DNA from: Streptococcus sp.
GTDB lineage: Bacteria; Bacillota; Bacilli; Lactobacillales; Streptococcaceae
Assembly (NCBI RefSeq): GCF_030825805.1
Contig: NZ_JAPJPF010000018.1
Span: 1-32,374 of the forward strand
Direction of reading: 5' to 3'
DNA: 32,374 bases
In this document: positions 8,537-18,600 of the stretch, in pieces
Layout of the letters: the number at the start of each line of letters is the position of its first letter
Numbering within the stretch: the first letter of the stretch is position 1
Notes under the pieces: model-generated
Database searches by the model: none
What the model was told of the DNA's origin: nothing
Seen by the model: only the letters and a program-made list of their open reading frames with translations
Position numbers and translations under genes: made by a program

Positions 8537-9216
8537 AGGCGTTTGATGTAGGACTGACCGGACTCTTGATGGTCCTTGAGCCAGTTTTCCTCAGCTTCTA
8601 CCCGCTTGAGGTAGTTGGGCACAAAGCCATGAACGGAGACAGCTTCTTTTGTAAGTCCTAGTCGACCGATCCGTACCGCATCCGGTAGGGTTTCTACCAT
8701 CTGAGCATTTGGCAAGGCTTCTTGTATCTGCTCACGAAAGGCTTCGACTTCCCCAAGGAAGGTCACCTTTTCAGCTCCCTTTGCTCTTTCTAATACGTCT
8801 TCAAAAGAAAGATGCCCCTCCGGGTAGACCAGCTGATCCTCTTGGTAAAAGCCCGCATAGACATGGTTACGGCGCGCATCCATGACTGGAATGGCCAGAC
8901 CTTCTATCTCTTCTGGTACCAAGGCTAGTAAGCTCGACACCCCTACTAAGTCAATCTTTAGCGTTTGAGCTAGGGTTTTAGCCGTTGCTACCGCGATCCG
9001 TAAGCCAGTATAAGATCCAGGCCCTTCTGCTACTACGATACGGTCCAAATCCGTCGGTTTCCAATCAATGCTGGCCATCAAAAATTCAATGGTAGGCATC
9101 AAGGTAATGCTGTGGTTTTTCTTGATCGTCAGTGTCAACTCTGCTAATCGGTTTTCTTCCTCCAAAAGGGCAACGGATAGGGCCTTACTGGAGGTGTCAA
9201 ATGCTAATACTATCAT
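8533..9216 (-). CDS. tsaB: t6A biosynthesis protein TsaB
   Basis: A 227-residue protein of the inactive ASKHA branch. The start MIVLAFDTSSKALSVALL and the segment VVAEGPGSYTGLRIAVATAKTLA (about 61-83) are diagnostic for TsaB (YeaZ). It scaffolds TsaD in the threonylcarbamoyl transfer complex and has no activity of its own. It is first in the operon; AGGAG lies 8 nt before the ATG. The C-terminal Y-L-K-R stretch and length fit the Gram-positive form. An AT-rich TATAAT at 9243-9248 may be the operon -10, but no matching -35 is evident. Confidence 0.95.
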   Translation of the reverse strand: MIVLAFDTSSKALSVALLEEENRLAELTLTIKKNHSITLMPTIEFLMASIDWKPTDLDRIVVAEGPGSYTGLRIAVATAKTLAQTLKIDLVGVSSLLALVPEEIEGLAIPVMDARRNHVYAGFYQEDQLVYPEGHLSFEDVLERAKGAEKVTFLGEVEAFREQIQEALPNAQMVETLPDAVRIGRLGLTKEAVSVHGFVPNYLKRVEAEENWLKDHQESGQSYIKRL

Positions 9217-9378
9217 GTTTTTCTCCTCGTTGTCTGCTTCATATTATACTACAAATAGACGCCAAACGGTAGAGGAAGCACCCCCAGACTGTGAAATCAA
9301 CTGCTCTCTATCCCTTCTAAAAAAGCGCTTCCTTCTGCTCTCAGAACCCGCTTGCATCTTTTCCTTAGAGCCTATTTA

Positions 9379-9387
9379 TGGTATAAT
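9379..9387 (+). promoter_or_regulatory. Extended -10 promoter of rpoY-rnjA
   Basis: TGG-TATAAT (9379-9387) is a full extended -10. The -35 position reads TTTTCC or similar, which is weak but tolerable with an extended -10. It lies 114 bp upstream of the rpoY start, implying a leader of about 105 nt. Confidence 0.6.
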
Positions 9388-9500
9388 GGATAATAATTGT
9401 ATCGAATCAGGACAAAAGAAAGCAAGAATAGGTGTCTCAGCTAGCTACTAGCTGTTTCTTTTCTGCTACCGTCCGAACATGTGAAAGGAACCGAAACGAA

Positions 9501-9731
9501 ATGATTTACAAAGTTTTCTACCAAGAAACAAAAGAACGCAACCCTCGTCGTGAAACGACTCATGCCCTCTATCTCGATATTGATGCGAAGAATGAGTTAG
9601 AAGGACGCATTGAAGCTCGTCGCCTTGTTGAAGAAAATACATCTTACAATATCGAATTTATCACTCTCTTGTCAGACCAACACCTAGAATATGAAAAAGA
9701 GTCTGGCGCATTTGAAATTACGGAGTTCTAA
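9501..9731 (+). CDS. rpoY: RNA polymerase epsilon subunit RpoY (DUF1447)
   Basis: The 76-residue protein [18 protein letters not shown]... is the small epsilon subunit of Firmicute RNA polymerase. The conserved core includes the N-P-R-R-E-T motif, [32 protein letters not shown] spread over residues 25-56, and a C-terminal FEITEF. The frame is open further upstream to 9432, but the extra 23 residues are not conserved in kind, and AAAGGAA lies about 10 nt before the ATG at 9501, so I use that start. Three base pairs separate it from rnjA, the standard neighbour, so the two are cotranscribed and probably translationally coupled. Confidence 0.93.
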   Translation: MIYKVFYQETKERNPRRETTHALYLDIDAKNELEGRIEARRLVEENTSYNIEFITLLSDQHLEYEKESGAFEITEF

Positions 9732-9734
9732 TCC

Positions 9735-11417
9735 ATGGCATATACCTTAAAACCTGAAGAAGTTGGTGTTTTCGCCATTGGAGGTCTCGGGGAAATCGGT
9801 AAAAATACCTATGGGATTGAATACCAAGACGAAATCATCATTGTGGATGCTGGGATCAAGTTCCCTGAAGATGATTTGTTAGGGATCGATTACGTGATTC
9901 CTGACTATTCCTATATCGTTGAAAATATCGACCGTGTCAAAGGTGTCTTGATTACCCACGGACACGAAGACCATATCGGAGGAATTCCCTTCCTCTTGAA
10001 ACAAGCCAATGTACCAATCTATGCTGGACCTTTGGCTCTAGCCCTTATTCGTGGAAAATTGGAAGAGCATGGCCTCCTTCGTGGTGCCAAACTCTATGAA
10101 ATCAACCAAAATACGGAGTTGACCTTTAAGCATATTAAAGCAACCTTCTTCCGTACAACCCACTCCATTCCAGAACCTTTGGGGATCGTTCTTCATACGC
10201 CTCAAGGAAAAATCGTCTGCACGGGAGACTTTAAATTTGACTTCACACCTGTTGGTGAGCCGGCCGACCTTCACCGGATGGCTGCACTAGGAGAGGAAGG
10301 CGTCCTCTGTCTGCTTTCTGACTCAACCAACGCGGAAGTCCCAACCTTTACCAACTCTGAAAAAGTCGTTGGCCAATCCATTATGAAGATTATTGAAGGC
10401 ATTCATGGACGCATCATCTTTGCTTCCTTTGCATCCAACATCTTCCGTCTCCAACAGGCTGCAGATGCCGCTGTTAAAACTGGCCGCAAGATTGTTGTCT
10501 TTGGACGCTCGATGGAAAAAGCCATTGTCAACGGAATTGAGCTTGGCTATATCAAGGTACCACCTGGAACGATTATTGAACCAAGTGAAATCAAAGACTA
10601 CCCGGCGAACGAAATCCTCATTATGTGTACAGGGAGCCAAGGGGAGCCTATGGCGGCACTGTCTCGTATCGCTAACGGAACCCACCGCCAGGTGCAATTG
10701 CAACCGGGTGATACCGTTATCTTCTCATCTAGTCCAATTCCTGGGAATACAACTAGTGTGAATAAATTGATCAATATCATCTCGGAAGCGGGAGTCGATG
10801 TCATTCACGGGAAGATCAACAACATCCATACCTCTGGACACGGTGGCCAACAAGAACAAAAGCTCATGTTGCGCTTGATCAAACCCAAATACTTCATGCC
10901 TGTCCACGGTGAGTACCGCATGCAGAAGATTCACGCTGGACTTGCGCGTGATTGTGGAGTAGAAAAAGATAACATCTTCATCATGAGCAACGGAGATGTT
11001 CTTGCCCTGACAGCTAACTCAGCTCGTATCGCGGGAAGCTTCAATGCTCAAGATATCTATGTCGACGGAAATCGCATCGGAGAAATCGGAGCGGCTGTCC
11101 TTCGTGACCGCAAAGATTTATCAGAAGATGGGGTTGTCCTAGCTGTTGCGACAGTTGACTTCAAGTCGAAAATGATTTTAGCTGGACCAGATATCCTCAG
11201 CCGTGGCTTCATCTATATGAGAGAGTCCGGTGACCTGATCCGTGAAAGTCAACGCATCCTCTTCAATGCTATTCGAATCGCCTTGAAGAATAAAGATGCC
11301 AATATTCAAACCGTACACGGTGCCATTGTCAACGCCCTTCGTCCTTTCCTTTACGAAAGCACGGAACGTGAACCTATCATCATCCCGATGATTTTGACAC
11401 CAGATGAAGAAAATTAA
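9735..11417 (+). CDS. rnjA: Ribonuclease J1
   Basis: The 560-residue metallo-beta-lactamase/beta-CASP nuclease shows the zinc motif HGHEDH (75-80), the later histidine stretch TTHSIPEP, the CASP segment, and the C-terminal HTSGHGGQ and MPVHGEYRM motifs. RNase J1 combines 5'-3' exonuclease and endonuclease activity in mRNA turnover and 16S rRNA maturation, acting in the cytoplasm with RNase J2, RNase Y and a CshA-type helicase. Full family length. It starts 3 bp after rpoY; the ribosome binding site GGAG lies in the rpoY C-terminus. A hairpin at 11426 ends the operon. Confidence 0.97.
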   Translation: MAYTLKPEEVGVFAIGGLGEIGKNTYGIEYQDEIIIVDAGIKFPEDDLLGIDYVIPDYSYIVENIDRVKGVLITHGHEDHIGGIPFLLKQANVPIYAGPLALALIRGKLEEHGLLRGAKLYEINQNTELTFKHIKATFFRTTHSIPEPLGIVLHTPQGKIVCTGDFKFDFTPVGEPADLHRMAALGEEGVLCLLSDSTNAEVPTFTNSEKVVGQSIMKIIEGIHGRIIFASFASNIFRLQQAADAAVKTGRKIVVFGRSMEKAIVNGIELGYIKVPPGTIIEPSEIKDYPANEILIMCTGSQGEPMAALSRIANGTHRQVQLQPGDTVIFSSSPIPGNTTSVNKLINIISEAGVDVIHGKINNIHTSGHGGQQEQKLMLRLIKPKYFMPVHGEYRMQKIHAGLARDCGVEKDNIFIMSNGDVLALTANSARIAGSFNAQDIYVDGNRIGEIGAAVLRDRKDLSEDGVVLAVATVDFKSKMILAGPDILSRGFIYMRESGDLIRESQRILFNAIRIALKNKDANIQTVHGAIVNALRPFLYESTEREPIIIPMILTPDEEN

Positions 11418-11425
11418 GTAAAAAG

Positions 11426-11461
11426 AATGGATGAGGCCTGTCGGTCCCATCCATTTTCTTT
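11426..11461 (+). terminator. Terminator of rpoY-rnjA
   Basis: An 8-bp perfect stem AATGGATG/CATCCATT (11426-11433/11448-11455) with a 14-nt loop is followed by a T-rich run, 8 bp after the rnjA stop. Confidence 0.82.
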
Positions 11462-11466
11462 GTATG

Positions 11467-11500
11467 AAAAATGAGCCAGGTCATCAAACCTAGCTCATTT
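11467..11500 (-). terminator. Terminator of glnR-glnA
   Basis: A 13-bp stem with one wobble pair (11469-11481/11488-11500) and a 6-nt loop, with A-runs and T-runs on both sides, lies 14 bp after the glnA stop. On the minus strand it ends in a T-rich run, and it may also back up the rnjA terminator. Confidence 0.85.
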
Positions 11501-11513
11501 TATATTTCTCAGC

Positions 11514-12860
11514 TTAGTAAAGATCTAAGTAATTATCAATTTCCCATTGTGAAACAAAGGTTGCATAACTTGCCCACTCGATCCGTTTGGCTTCCAAGAA
11601 ACTGGTATAGATATGTTCACCAAGAGCATCCTTAACAACTTCATCTTCAGTCAAGGCTTTCAAAGCATTGTGAAGGGTAGATGGGAGGTCAGTGATTCCA
11701 GCTTCTTTACGCTCTTCTGCAGTCATGATGTAGATGTTTTCTTCGATAGGAGCTGGTGCTTCGATTTTGTTTTCAATCCCGTGCAAACCAACTTCCAAAA
11801 GAACAGCCATAGCAATATATGGGTTGGCCATTGGGTCTACTGAGCGCAACTCAAGACGTGTTCCCATACCGCGTGAAGCAGGTACACGAACCAATGGTGA
11901 ACGATTGCGGCCAGCCCAAGCGATGTAAACAGGAGCTTCATAGCCTGGTACCAAACGTTTGTAGGAGTTAACTGTTGGGTTCATGATGGCTGTATAGTTG
12001 TAGGCGTGCTTGATCAAACCGCCAAGGAAGTGATAAGCTGTTTCTGACAACTGCATTCCTTTTGGATCATTTGGATCAAAGAAGGCATTGTTTCCTTCCG
12101 CATCAAACAAGGACATATTGCAGTGCATCCCGGAACCAGCGATCCCAAATTTTGGTTTAGCCATAAAGGTTGCATACAAACCATGTTTGCGAGCAATGGT
12201 TTTGACAACGAGTTTAAAGATTTGAATCTTGTCACAAGCACGAAGCACTTCATCGTACTTAAAGTCAATTTCATGCTGACCTACGGCCACTTCGTGGTGA
12301 CTGGCTTCTACTTCAAATCCCATTTGAGTCAAGACATTGACGATCTCACGGCGAGTGTTATCAGCAAGGTCTGTAGGCGCCAAGTCAAAATAGCCACCCT
12401 TGTCATTCACTTCAAGAGTTGGATCCCCATTTTCATCGAGCTTAAAGAGGAAGAACTCTGGCTCTGGTCCAAGGTTGAAAGATTTGAAGCCAACTTCTTC
12501 CATGTGACGAAGGGCACGTTTGAGGTTCCCACGTGGGTCTCCTGCAAAAGGTTCCCCTTCTGTTGTATAGACATCACAAATCAAGCCTGCGACACTACCG
12601 TTCTCATCTCCCCAAGGGAAAACAGTCCAAGAGTCCAAGTCTGGATAGAGATACATATCAGACTCATTAATCCGAACAAACCCCTCGATAGAAGATCCAT
12701 CAAACATGGCCTTGTTTGAGAGAACCTTTTCCAACTGTTCATCTGTCGCTGGAATTTCAACGTTTTTCATGGTCCCTAAGATATCTGAGAACATCAACCG
12801 AATAAAGGTTACATTTTTTTCTTTGACTTCGCGACGAATATCTTCAACAGTAATTGACAT
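11514..12860 (-). CDS. glnA: Type I glutamine synthetase
   Basis: The 448-residue enzyme is of the GSI-alpha type typical of Firmicutes. The beta-grasp domain carries FDGSSIEGF, and the catalytic core shows [51 protein letters not shown] and [10 protein letters not shown]. It makes glutamine from glutamate and ammonia with ATP as a cytoplasmic dodecamer. Like other GSI-alpha forms it is likely controlled by feedback inhibition and, when glutamine-bound, it activates GlnR, rather than by adenylylation (family knowledge). AAGGAG lies 6 nt before the ATG. It follows glnR by 41 bp, with no promoter visible in the gap. Confidence 0.98.
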   Translation of the reverse strand: MSITVEDIRREVKEKNVTFIRLMFSDILGTMKNVEIPATDEQLEKVLSNKAMFDGSSIEGFVRINESDMYLYPDLDSWTVFPWGDENGSVAGLICDVYTTEGEPFAGDPRGNLKRALRHMEEVGFKSFNLGPEPEFFLFKLDENGDPTLEVNDKGGYFDLAPTDLADNTRREIVNVLTQMGFEVEASHHEVAVGQHEIDFKYDEVLRACDKIQIFKLVVKTIARKHGLYATFMAKPKFGIAGSGMHCNMSLFDAEGNNAFFDPNDPKGMQLSETAYHFLGGLIKHAYNYTAIMNPTVNSYKRLVPGYEAPVYIAWAGRNRSPLVRVPASRGMGTRLELRSVDPMANPYIAMAVLLEVGLHGIENKIEAPAPIEENIYIMTAEERKEAGITDLPSTLHNALKALTEDEVVKDALGEHIYTSFLEAKRIEWASYATFVSQWEIDNYLDLY

Positions 12861-12901
12861 GTGTGTCTCCTTATGAGTATAGCATTTAGCAAAAAGAATG
12901 A

Positions 12902-13267
12902 TCAGCGTAACTGACCATATGGCGATGAGGTCGTATGAAAGCGACTTTGCTGGAGAATGTCACGGTGAAGGGCCTTGCGGACATCCTTTTCACTGACAAT
13001 CTTGGCAGCTTGACGTTGAGCTTCTTTCTCAGCAATCCGTTTTTTAATCCCTGCAATATTAAGGCCTTCAGACAAATAATCCTTAATTTCCAACAGGCGA
13101 TCCATATCGTTGAGAGAAAACATCCGACGATTGCCCTCTGTTCGATCTGGAGTAATGAGTTGTTGATCTTCGTAGTAGCGAATTTGACGAGCTGTTAAAT
13201 CTGTCAATTTCATAACACTACCAATCGGAAAGACCGCCAACGTTCGTCTTAATTCCTTTTCTTTCAT
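12902..13267 (-). CDS. glnR: MerR-family nitrogen repressor GlnR
   Basis: The 121-residue protein has the MerR-type winged helix [20 protein letters not shown] and [20 protein letters not shown], then a C-terminal tail with S-R-F-H that in Firmicute GlnR senses feedback-inhibited glutamine synthetase. The frame is open to 13300, but [16 protein letters not shown] at 13267 is the family start and AAAGGGGGTC lies just before it, so the shorter form is used. GlnR represses glnRA and glutamate/glutamine uptake genes when nitrogen is ample. A consensus GlnR operator lies upstream at 13325, consistent with autorepression. Confidence 0.95.
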   Translation of the reverse strand: MKEKELRRTLAVFPIGSVMKLTDLTARQIRYYEDQQLITPDRTEGNRRMFSLNDMDRLLEIKDYLSEGLNIAGIKKRIAEKEAQRQAAKIVSEKDVRKALHRDILQQSRFHTTSSPYGQLR

Positions 13268-13288
13268 ACAAGACCCCCTTTCTATTCT

Positions 13289-13316
13289 ATTATAACGCAA
13301 AAAAAACCGATGTCAA
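13289..13316 (-). promoter_or_regulatory. glnRA promoter
   Basis: On the minus strand TTGACA (13311-13316) and TATAAT (13289-13294) are both perfect and 16 bp apart. The leader to the glnR start is about 15 nt. Confidence 0.85.
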
Positions 13317-13324
13317 GATTAAAA

Positions 13325-13342
13325 TGTCACATAATCTCACAT
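13325..13342. promoter_or_regulatory. GlnR operator
   Basis: TGTCA-N7-TCACAT matches the GlnR/TnrA consensus TGTNA-N7-TNACAT exactly. It is centred about 20 bp upstream of the glnRA -35 and overlaps the stop codon (13337-13339) of the preceding membrane-protein gene. Only one copy was seen. Confidence 0.88.
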
Positions 13343-13870
13343 GGTTTTTTTTCTTTCTTTTATAAAGTCCCGAATCCGATCCACATCTGAATTGACTAAA
13401 ATCGCAACGAAGACTCCGATAAAGGTTTCAAAGATGCGGGCAAAAACATATAGGAACGTTTCTCCTGTCGGAATGGAGAGGGTGATGATCAACATGGCTG
13501 AAACACCACCGATGATTCCAGCTTTGTTGTTCATAGCGACGTTTGTCATTATGGTTAACATGGTCGCAATGGGCACAAAAATCAGGGTCACCCAAAAAGC
13601 ATTGTGGAAGAGAATCTTGATCATAAAGAACAGCAGGGCATAAAAACCACCGATACTGTTGCCCATCACGCGCGAAGCTCCAAAGTGAACACTCTTATCA
13701 AAATCTTCTCTCAAACTAAAGACAGCTGTCAGCGCTCCAATCTGCAAGCCCCGCCAGCCAAAGATACCAAAAATCAATAGAACCAGAAAAACGGCTATCC
13801 CTGTTTTGAAGGTTCGCATTCCTAATCGAAATTTGGAACGGTCAAATTTATGTCGTTTAAAGTAATCCAT
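13337..13870 (-). CDS. Aromatic acid exporter (ArAE/FUSC)-family membrane protein, short form
   Basis: A 177-residue protein with four to five hydrophobic helices matching the N-terminal membrane half of the ArAE_1 (DUF939) family: MRTFKTGIAVFLVLLIFG, the WRGLQIGALTAVFSL pattern, and the last helix FARIFETFIGVFVAILVN. It lacks the cytoplasmic C-terminal domain of full-length members; such short forms are common in streptococci next to glnR. Substrate unknown. It has its own promoter at 13896, and no terminator separates it from glnR, so read-through into glnRA is likely. The GlnR operator overlaps its stop codon and could also act as a roadblock to that read-through. Confidence 0.82.
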   Translation of the reverse strand: MDYFKRHKFDRSKFRLGMRTFKTGIAVFLVLLIFGIFGWRGLQIGALTAVFSLREDFDKSVHFGASRVMGNSIGGFYALLFFMIKILFHNAFWVTLIFVPIATMLTIMTNVAMNNKAGIIGGVSAMLIITLSIPTGETFLYVFARIFETFIGVFVAILVNSDVDRIRDFIKERKKTM

Positions 13871-13895
13871 TGTCCCCTATCTTTCTATCTCTTTT

Positions 13896-13923
13896 ATTCT
13901 AACATATTTCTAGAAAGGTTCAA
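13896..13923 (-). promoter_or_regulatory. Promoter of the ArAE-like gene
   Basis: On the minus strand TTGAAC (13918-13923) is 16 bp from TAGAAT (13896-13901), which is preceded by TGT (extended -10). It is about 25 bp before the start at 13870. Confidence 0.6.
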
Positions 13924-13977
13924 GCGGGGAAATGAAGATCGACTAGCTTCCTTCTACTCTACAAAGTCATTTTAAAA

Positions 13978-14064
13978 ACTTTCCTTAGGTGAGTACGGAG
14001 GTTAGGTGAAATTATCCAGTGGATGATTTCAGCAATCCAGGAAGTTCCATGACTTAGTTTTGGG
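13978..14064. repeat. BOX-like intergenic repeat, copy A
   Basis: The first 28 bp (13978-14005) match 31684-31711 at 27 of 28 positions, and 14041-14064 again resembles 31723-31746. Between these shared blocks this copy holds an 11-bp stem (14007-14017/14021-14031, one wobble pair, 3-nt loop) whose arms are unrelated to the hairpin of the other copy. Confidence 0.75.
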
Positions 14065-14159
14065 ATTTTCTTGATTAATTTCAAAAATGAGATCTTATTT
14101 TATTTCGATACAGAATCACTTAACCTATCTTATATAAAAATTTGGTTGTATACATTCTA

Positions 14160-14181
14160 AAAAAAGCACCTTTCGGTGCTT
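14160..14181 (-). terminator. pgk terminator
   Basis: A short GC-rich stem AAGCACC/GGTGCTT with a GAAA tetraloop, followed by T residues on the minus strand, lies 25 bp beyond the pgk stop. Confidence 0.88.
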
Positions 14182-14206
14182 CTTCTATGGTTCATGAGGA
14201 ACCGTC

Positions 14207-15406
14207 TTATTTTTCAGTCAAGGCTGCAAGTCCTGGAAGAACTTTACCTTCAAGAAGCTCCATTGAAGCTCCACCACCAGTAGAGATCCATGAGAATTTG
14301 TCTGCACGTCCAAGGTTGATCGCTGCGGCAGCTGAGTCACCACCACCGATGATTGATTTAACGCCTGGTTGTTTAACGATAGCGTCCATTACACCGATTG
14401 TACCAGCTTGGAAGTCAGGGTTTTCAAATACACCCATAGGTCCGTTCCATACAACTGTTTTCGCACCAGTCAAAGCTTCGTCAAATTTAGCGATAGATTT
14501 AGGACCGATATCCAAACCAAGGAAACCTGGGTCTACTGCTTCACCTTCAGTGTCTTTCACTTCAGTGTAGTCAGCAAATGCGTTTGCTTCTTTTGAGTCA
14601 ACTGGCAAGATCAATTTGCCGTTTGCTTTTTCAAGAAGAGCTTTGGCAACATCCAATTTGTCTTCTTCTACAAGTGAGTTACCGATTTCGATACCTTGAG
14701 CTTTGTAGAATGTGTAAGTCATCCCACCACCGATAAGAACTTTATCAGCTTTTTCAAGCAAGTTTTCGATCACACCGATCTTGTCTGAAACTTTTGAACC
14801 ACCAAGGATGGCTACGAATGGACGTTCTGGAGCTTCAACTGCTTCTTGGATGTAAGCAATTTCGTTTTCAAGAAGGAATCCAGCAACTGCTTTTTCAACG
14901 TTTGCTGAGATACCAACGTTAGATGCGTGTGCACGGTGAGCTGTACCGAATGCATCGTTTACGAAGATACCATCTCCAAGTGATGCCCAGTATTTACCAA
15001 GTTCAGGATCGTTTTTAGATTCTTTCTTGCCGTCAACATCTTCGAAACGAGTGTTTTCAACCAAAAGAACTTGTCCATCTTCAAGAGCGTTAATCGCTGC
15101 TTCCAATTCAGCACCACGAGTAACACCTGGAAGGAAAGCAACGTCTTGACCCAATTTAGCAGCCAAGTCAGCCGCTACAGGAGCAAGTGATTTACCTTCT
15201 TTGTCTGCTTCTTCTTTCACACGTCCAAGGTGAGAGAAGAGGATTGCACGTCCACCTTGTTCAAGGATGTACTTGATTGTTGGAAGAGCAGCAGTGATAC
15301 GGTTATCGTTAGTGATCACGCCATCTTTTACAGGAACGTTGAAGTCAACACGAACGAGAACTTTTTTCCCTTTCAAGTCAACGTCTTTAACAGTCAATTT
15401 TGCCAT
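14207..15406 (-). CDS. pgk: Phosphoglycerate kinase
   Basis: The 399-residue enzyme has the N-terminal substrate site [10 protein letters not shown] (about 20-29), a [11 protein letters not shown] hinge stretch, EEANAF-type helices and the C-terminal nucleotide loop [10 protein letters not shown] near residue 363. It makes ATP from 1,3-bisphosphoglycerate in glycolysis in the cytoplasm and is a frequent surface moonlighting protein in streptococci. AAGGAG is correctly spaced before the ATG. Codon choice is strongly biased, as expected for a highly expressed gene. It is monocistronic with an extended -10 promoter overlapped by a 12-bp inverted repeat. Confidence 0.98.
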   Translation of the reverse strand: MAKLTVKDVDLKGKKVLVRVDFNVPVKDGVITNDNRITAALPTIKYILEQGGRAILFSHLGRVKEEADKEGKSLAPVAADLAAKLGQDVAFLPGVTRGAELEAAINALEDGQVLLVENTRFEDVDGKKESKNDPELGKYWASLGDGIFVNDAFGTAHRAHASNVGISANVEKAVAGFLLENEIAYIQEAVEAPERPFVAILGGSKVSDKIGVIENLLEKADKVLIGGGMTYTFYKAQGIEIGNSLVEEDKLDVAKALLEKANGKLILPVDSKEANAFADYTEVKDTEGEAVDPGFLGLDIGPKSIAKFDEALTGAKTVVWNGPMGVFENPDFQAGTIGVMDAIVKQPGVKSIIGGGDSAAAAINLGRADKFSWISTGGGASMELLEGKVLPGLAALTEK

Positions 15407-15440
15407 TGGATATGACTCCTTCTATTTTTAATACATGATA

Positions 15441-15449
15441 ATTATATCA
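15441..15449 (-). promoter_or_regulatory. pgk extended -10 promoter
   Basis: TGA-TATAAT on the minus strand (15441-15449), 35 bp before the start codon. The -35 position carries ACCTCT-like sequence that is part of the inverted repeat at 15462-15494. Confidence 0.65.
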
Positions 15450-15461
15450 CAAAAGCTGTAA

Positions 15462-15494
15462 AAGAGGTAGAAAAATAGTGGATTTCTACCTCTT
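15462..15494. repeat. 12-bp perfect inverted repeat over the pgk -35 region
   Basis: AAGAGGTAGAAA (15462-15473) and TTTCTACCTCTT (15483-15494) form a perfect 12-bp dyad with a 9-nt loop. One arm covers the -35 position of pgk. It could be an operator or a second terminator for the upstream glycosidase gene, since on the minus strand it ends in TTTTAC. Confidence 0.65.
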
Positions 15495-15540
15495 ATTAGC
15501 AAGTCTGGAGCCATGATCCTCGATTAGAATCTGCATCATA

Positions 15541-15571
15541 AAACCTCCCTTGTTTTTTACAAAGGAGGTTT
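15541..15571 (-). terminator. Terminator of the surface glycosidase gene
   Basis: An 8-bp GC-containing stem AAACCTCC/GGAGGTTT, extended inward by TTTGT/ACAAG, is followed on the minus strand by TTTTATG. It lies about 47 bp after the stop at 15618. Confidence 0.7.
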
Positions 15572-15617
15572 ACGATTCATCATGACCTTTTCAGTCAGTA
15601 TCAAAACGCTTAAAAAG

Positions 15618-18600
15618 TTACTCTTCTTTCTTCTTACCAGCCAAGAGGAAGCCGCCTAAGGCTGCTAAGAGAACAGCTTCTGCTGCAAAGGAAGCTTCTA
15701 GGCTTGCCGTATTTGGCAAGTGTTCCGATTGACTTTCTTTGCTTGCATCTTTTGTTTCTTGCTGAACCGTCGGCTGTGAGTTCGCTCCTTGGTGGGCACT
15801 TAACAACTGATGGATCTCTTGATCGACCACATCCTTGTGATCCACCTCTTGATGACCCGGTTGAGTAGAAGTCGTTGGGGCCAACTGATCCACTTGTGAT
15901 GAATTTGTAGGCTTCATTGGATTAGCTGGATCCGGAGTCACTGGGGTACTTGGTTGGACTGGCTGATTTGGTTGAGCCGGTTGAACAGGCTGATCTGGTT
16001 TAGCAGGTTCTTCTGGTTGGATCGGTTGATCTGGTCCTTCCGTTTTTGCTGGCTTATAGACAATCGCATAATGGGTAAAGTGAGGAGCTGTAAAGATGAC
16101 TACATCTCCGACTCTCTCAAAGGCCAAGGATTGAGGTGCTTGACCTTCTGGGAAGAAGAGGACTTGCTCCACTTCTTTATCCTTATCCACAGGGATTTTC
16201 ACAAGTGATGGATGCTGGGTATCGACATCCTGACCGCTTGCATCCACGCCTTCAATATCAAAGACGATTCCTTCTCGGCCCTTCAGCTCTTCTTTTTCAG
16301 CCTGATTGGCTTCAACTTTCGCGACTTTTAGTCCCTTAATAGCAGTAGGCTCCAAGTTAGAGAATTGAACTTCGACTCCAGTCGCAGGGTCTACAAAGAC
16401 CGCTGGCTTATCTTCTTTCAGGAGCGCAATCAAGGTTTCTAGACCTGTTTTTGCGGTTGCAAGCGCTTCAGGAGTGAGCTCTGAAGAGTCTAGGAGTTCT
16501 TTATTTTTCTCAACCAGTGCCTGCAAAGCGTCACCAGAAGGGTGATTTGGTTTACTTGCTAATAGAGCAGTCGCTTCCTCTGTCAGAGTAGAAAGAGCTT
16601 CTTTCTCTTTGACTAGATTAGCTTGTCCATCCAAAGCTTTCAAGAGAGCGGTCAATTGGTTCAACTGCTCATTGACCTGATCTTGTGTGCTGGTATCATG
16701 CTCTTTCAAAACTTTTTCAGAAGCAGCCATTCCAGCCAGCAAGGCTTCTTTGACTTCAGGAGTCGCAAAAGTAAAGTCTACTTTGGCTTTTGCAGCTTCA
16801 GCTTCAGCCAATTTTTGCTTGAGGTATTCATCGTTGAGAGCTGGTTTTGGATTGACGAGGACATCAAAGCTTGTGCTAGCTCCTTTGTAATGGATGGTAA
16901 TGGTTTGACGGCCTTCCTTGCTCGCATCAAATCCAGTTACTTCTACACCTTCATCTGTCAAGGCGTGCGTCTCGGTTGTTTCATCATCAAAGACAACTGT
17001 GAAGCGTCCGCCTTCTTTTTCCAATGCTTCTCCGACGATATATTCTACTTTTGGTTTGTCGGTTAATTCTAGACCAGCAACTGCTTTTTCACCTGCTTCC
17101 TCTGCACTGACCACAAAAACAGTGAGAGTCTTATCCAATTTCTGACCAAGGTAAGAAACTTCTAGGTGTTGTTCTCCAAGCTTGCTACTGTCAAATCCAT
17201 GAATCTCTACACCTGAGTTGGTGAGGTTGACCAGTTGATCTGCTTGGCCATCTTTATAATGAACGCGGAGAGTCGCCCCTTTCAAGGAAAGGGCATCGCC
17301 TTCCCGGTAGACTTTCTTAGTCAATCCATCTTCAAATTGAAGTCCCGCAATTTCTTTATCATTTTTTGGAACTTCGATCGCTAGAACATTACTGATATCT
17401 TTGCCAGGTTCTTGTGCACGATAGTAGAGAAGAGATGGGGTTGATTCAAAAGCCAGTGGTTTAAAGATCAGATTTCCAGCTTGATCGGCTGTCATGGTCG
17501 CAATTGGACTGGTCGCTTCTTTATCGGCATAAAGAGTCAGTGTGGTATTGGCCGGTACATCTTTGAAGCCGACTTGGACAAAATGATTGCCTAAGTTTTG
17601 CGCTACAGCATGTTTCATCGGGATGTTGACCGTTTCCGTATCCAGACTTTCATACATCTTCCAGTTGTAAATCCGGATGGCTTGCCATGGGGTTCCGTTA
17701 TCTGCCGTAATGACATGGAGACGCCATTCTTGAGCCTTGATTGGATGGTCGAGTGTAATGTCGGACACATGGGCTTTATTGCCACGAACTTCCTTAGCGA
17801 GCTTCCACTCACCCGCTTTATCCTTGTAGTAAAGGTCGAAGTCACGGGTATTCATCTTGCCATCGTCGACAGATTCTCCACCCGCACCGGCATGGTCCAT
17901 GACCCAACGAACAATGGTCCGTGGTTGTGTCAAGCGAATATCGACGGTTCCACTCAATTGAGCAGAAGACCATTTATCTGAAAGACTGGTAATGGTACCA
18001 TTTAACATACCTTCGATGCCTTCACTACCATCCGCATCTGGGAAGCTCGAACCAATGACTTTGGCTCCAATCACCACGTTTGGTGCAAGGGCTTTTGGAA
18101 GACTGGTATCTGACACGGTCATACCCCAATCAAAGGCCACAGTTCCTGCATCTGAACGTTGGCCGTTCTTCCCAACTGCCACAACCTTGAGATCCTGAGT
18201 CGTTCCTTCAGCACTTGCTGAACGGCTAACTTTTGGTAGATAGACGGTTGTCGCAGAAGACCCTGTTAAGAGACGCCAGTTGTCGCCGTCTTTTTCATAG
18301 ACTTCATAATAATCTGCGTCCGCAACCCCTTTAAAATTAAGGACAGCCTCCGCTTCCTGGGCATTTTGCAGGCGTTTTGCCCGAACAGTCACTTCAGATG
18401 GGGCTACTGGTTTTTCTTGGTTGGACGTAATCGACAATTGACCGAGGTTGAACTTGTAATCTTTGACATCTGCATCATGATCAAAGAACATCTTAACGGC
18501 ATAAATAGTCTTACCCGCCAAGCCTCCCAAATCAAAGGTTTGAGTAGACCAATCCGCACTCGGTGTCAATTCCTTCCATTCGTATTCAGAGTAGTCTTCT

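Larger units (their letters stand above)
13871..14206. other. 336-bp spacer between the membrane-protein gene and pgk
   Basis: The spacer holds the promoter of the 13337 gene (13896-13923), one copy of a BOX-like repeat (13978-14064) and the pgk terminator (about 14160-14181). I see no credible reading frame or RNA gene in the remainder, which is AT-rich (14065-14158). Confidence 0.6.

Noticed and set aside
9068..9451. 127-codon plus-strand frame
   Set aside because: It runs antisense through tsaB and across the rpoY promoter, with no ribosome binding site or family resemblance.
14109..14120. 12-mer TACAGAATCACT shared with 31374-31385
   Set aside because: Exact 12-mers are expected by chance in a window this size, and its order relative to the BOX-like repeat differs at the two places.
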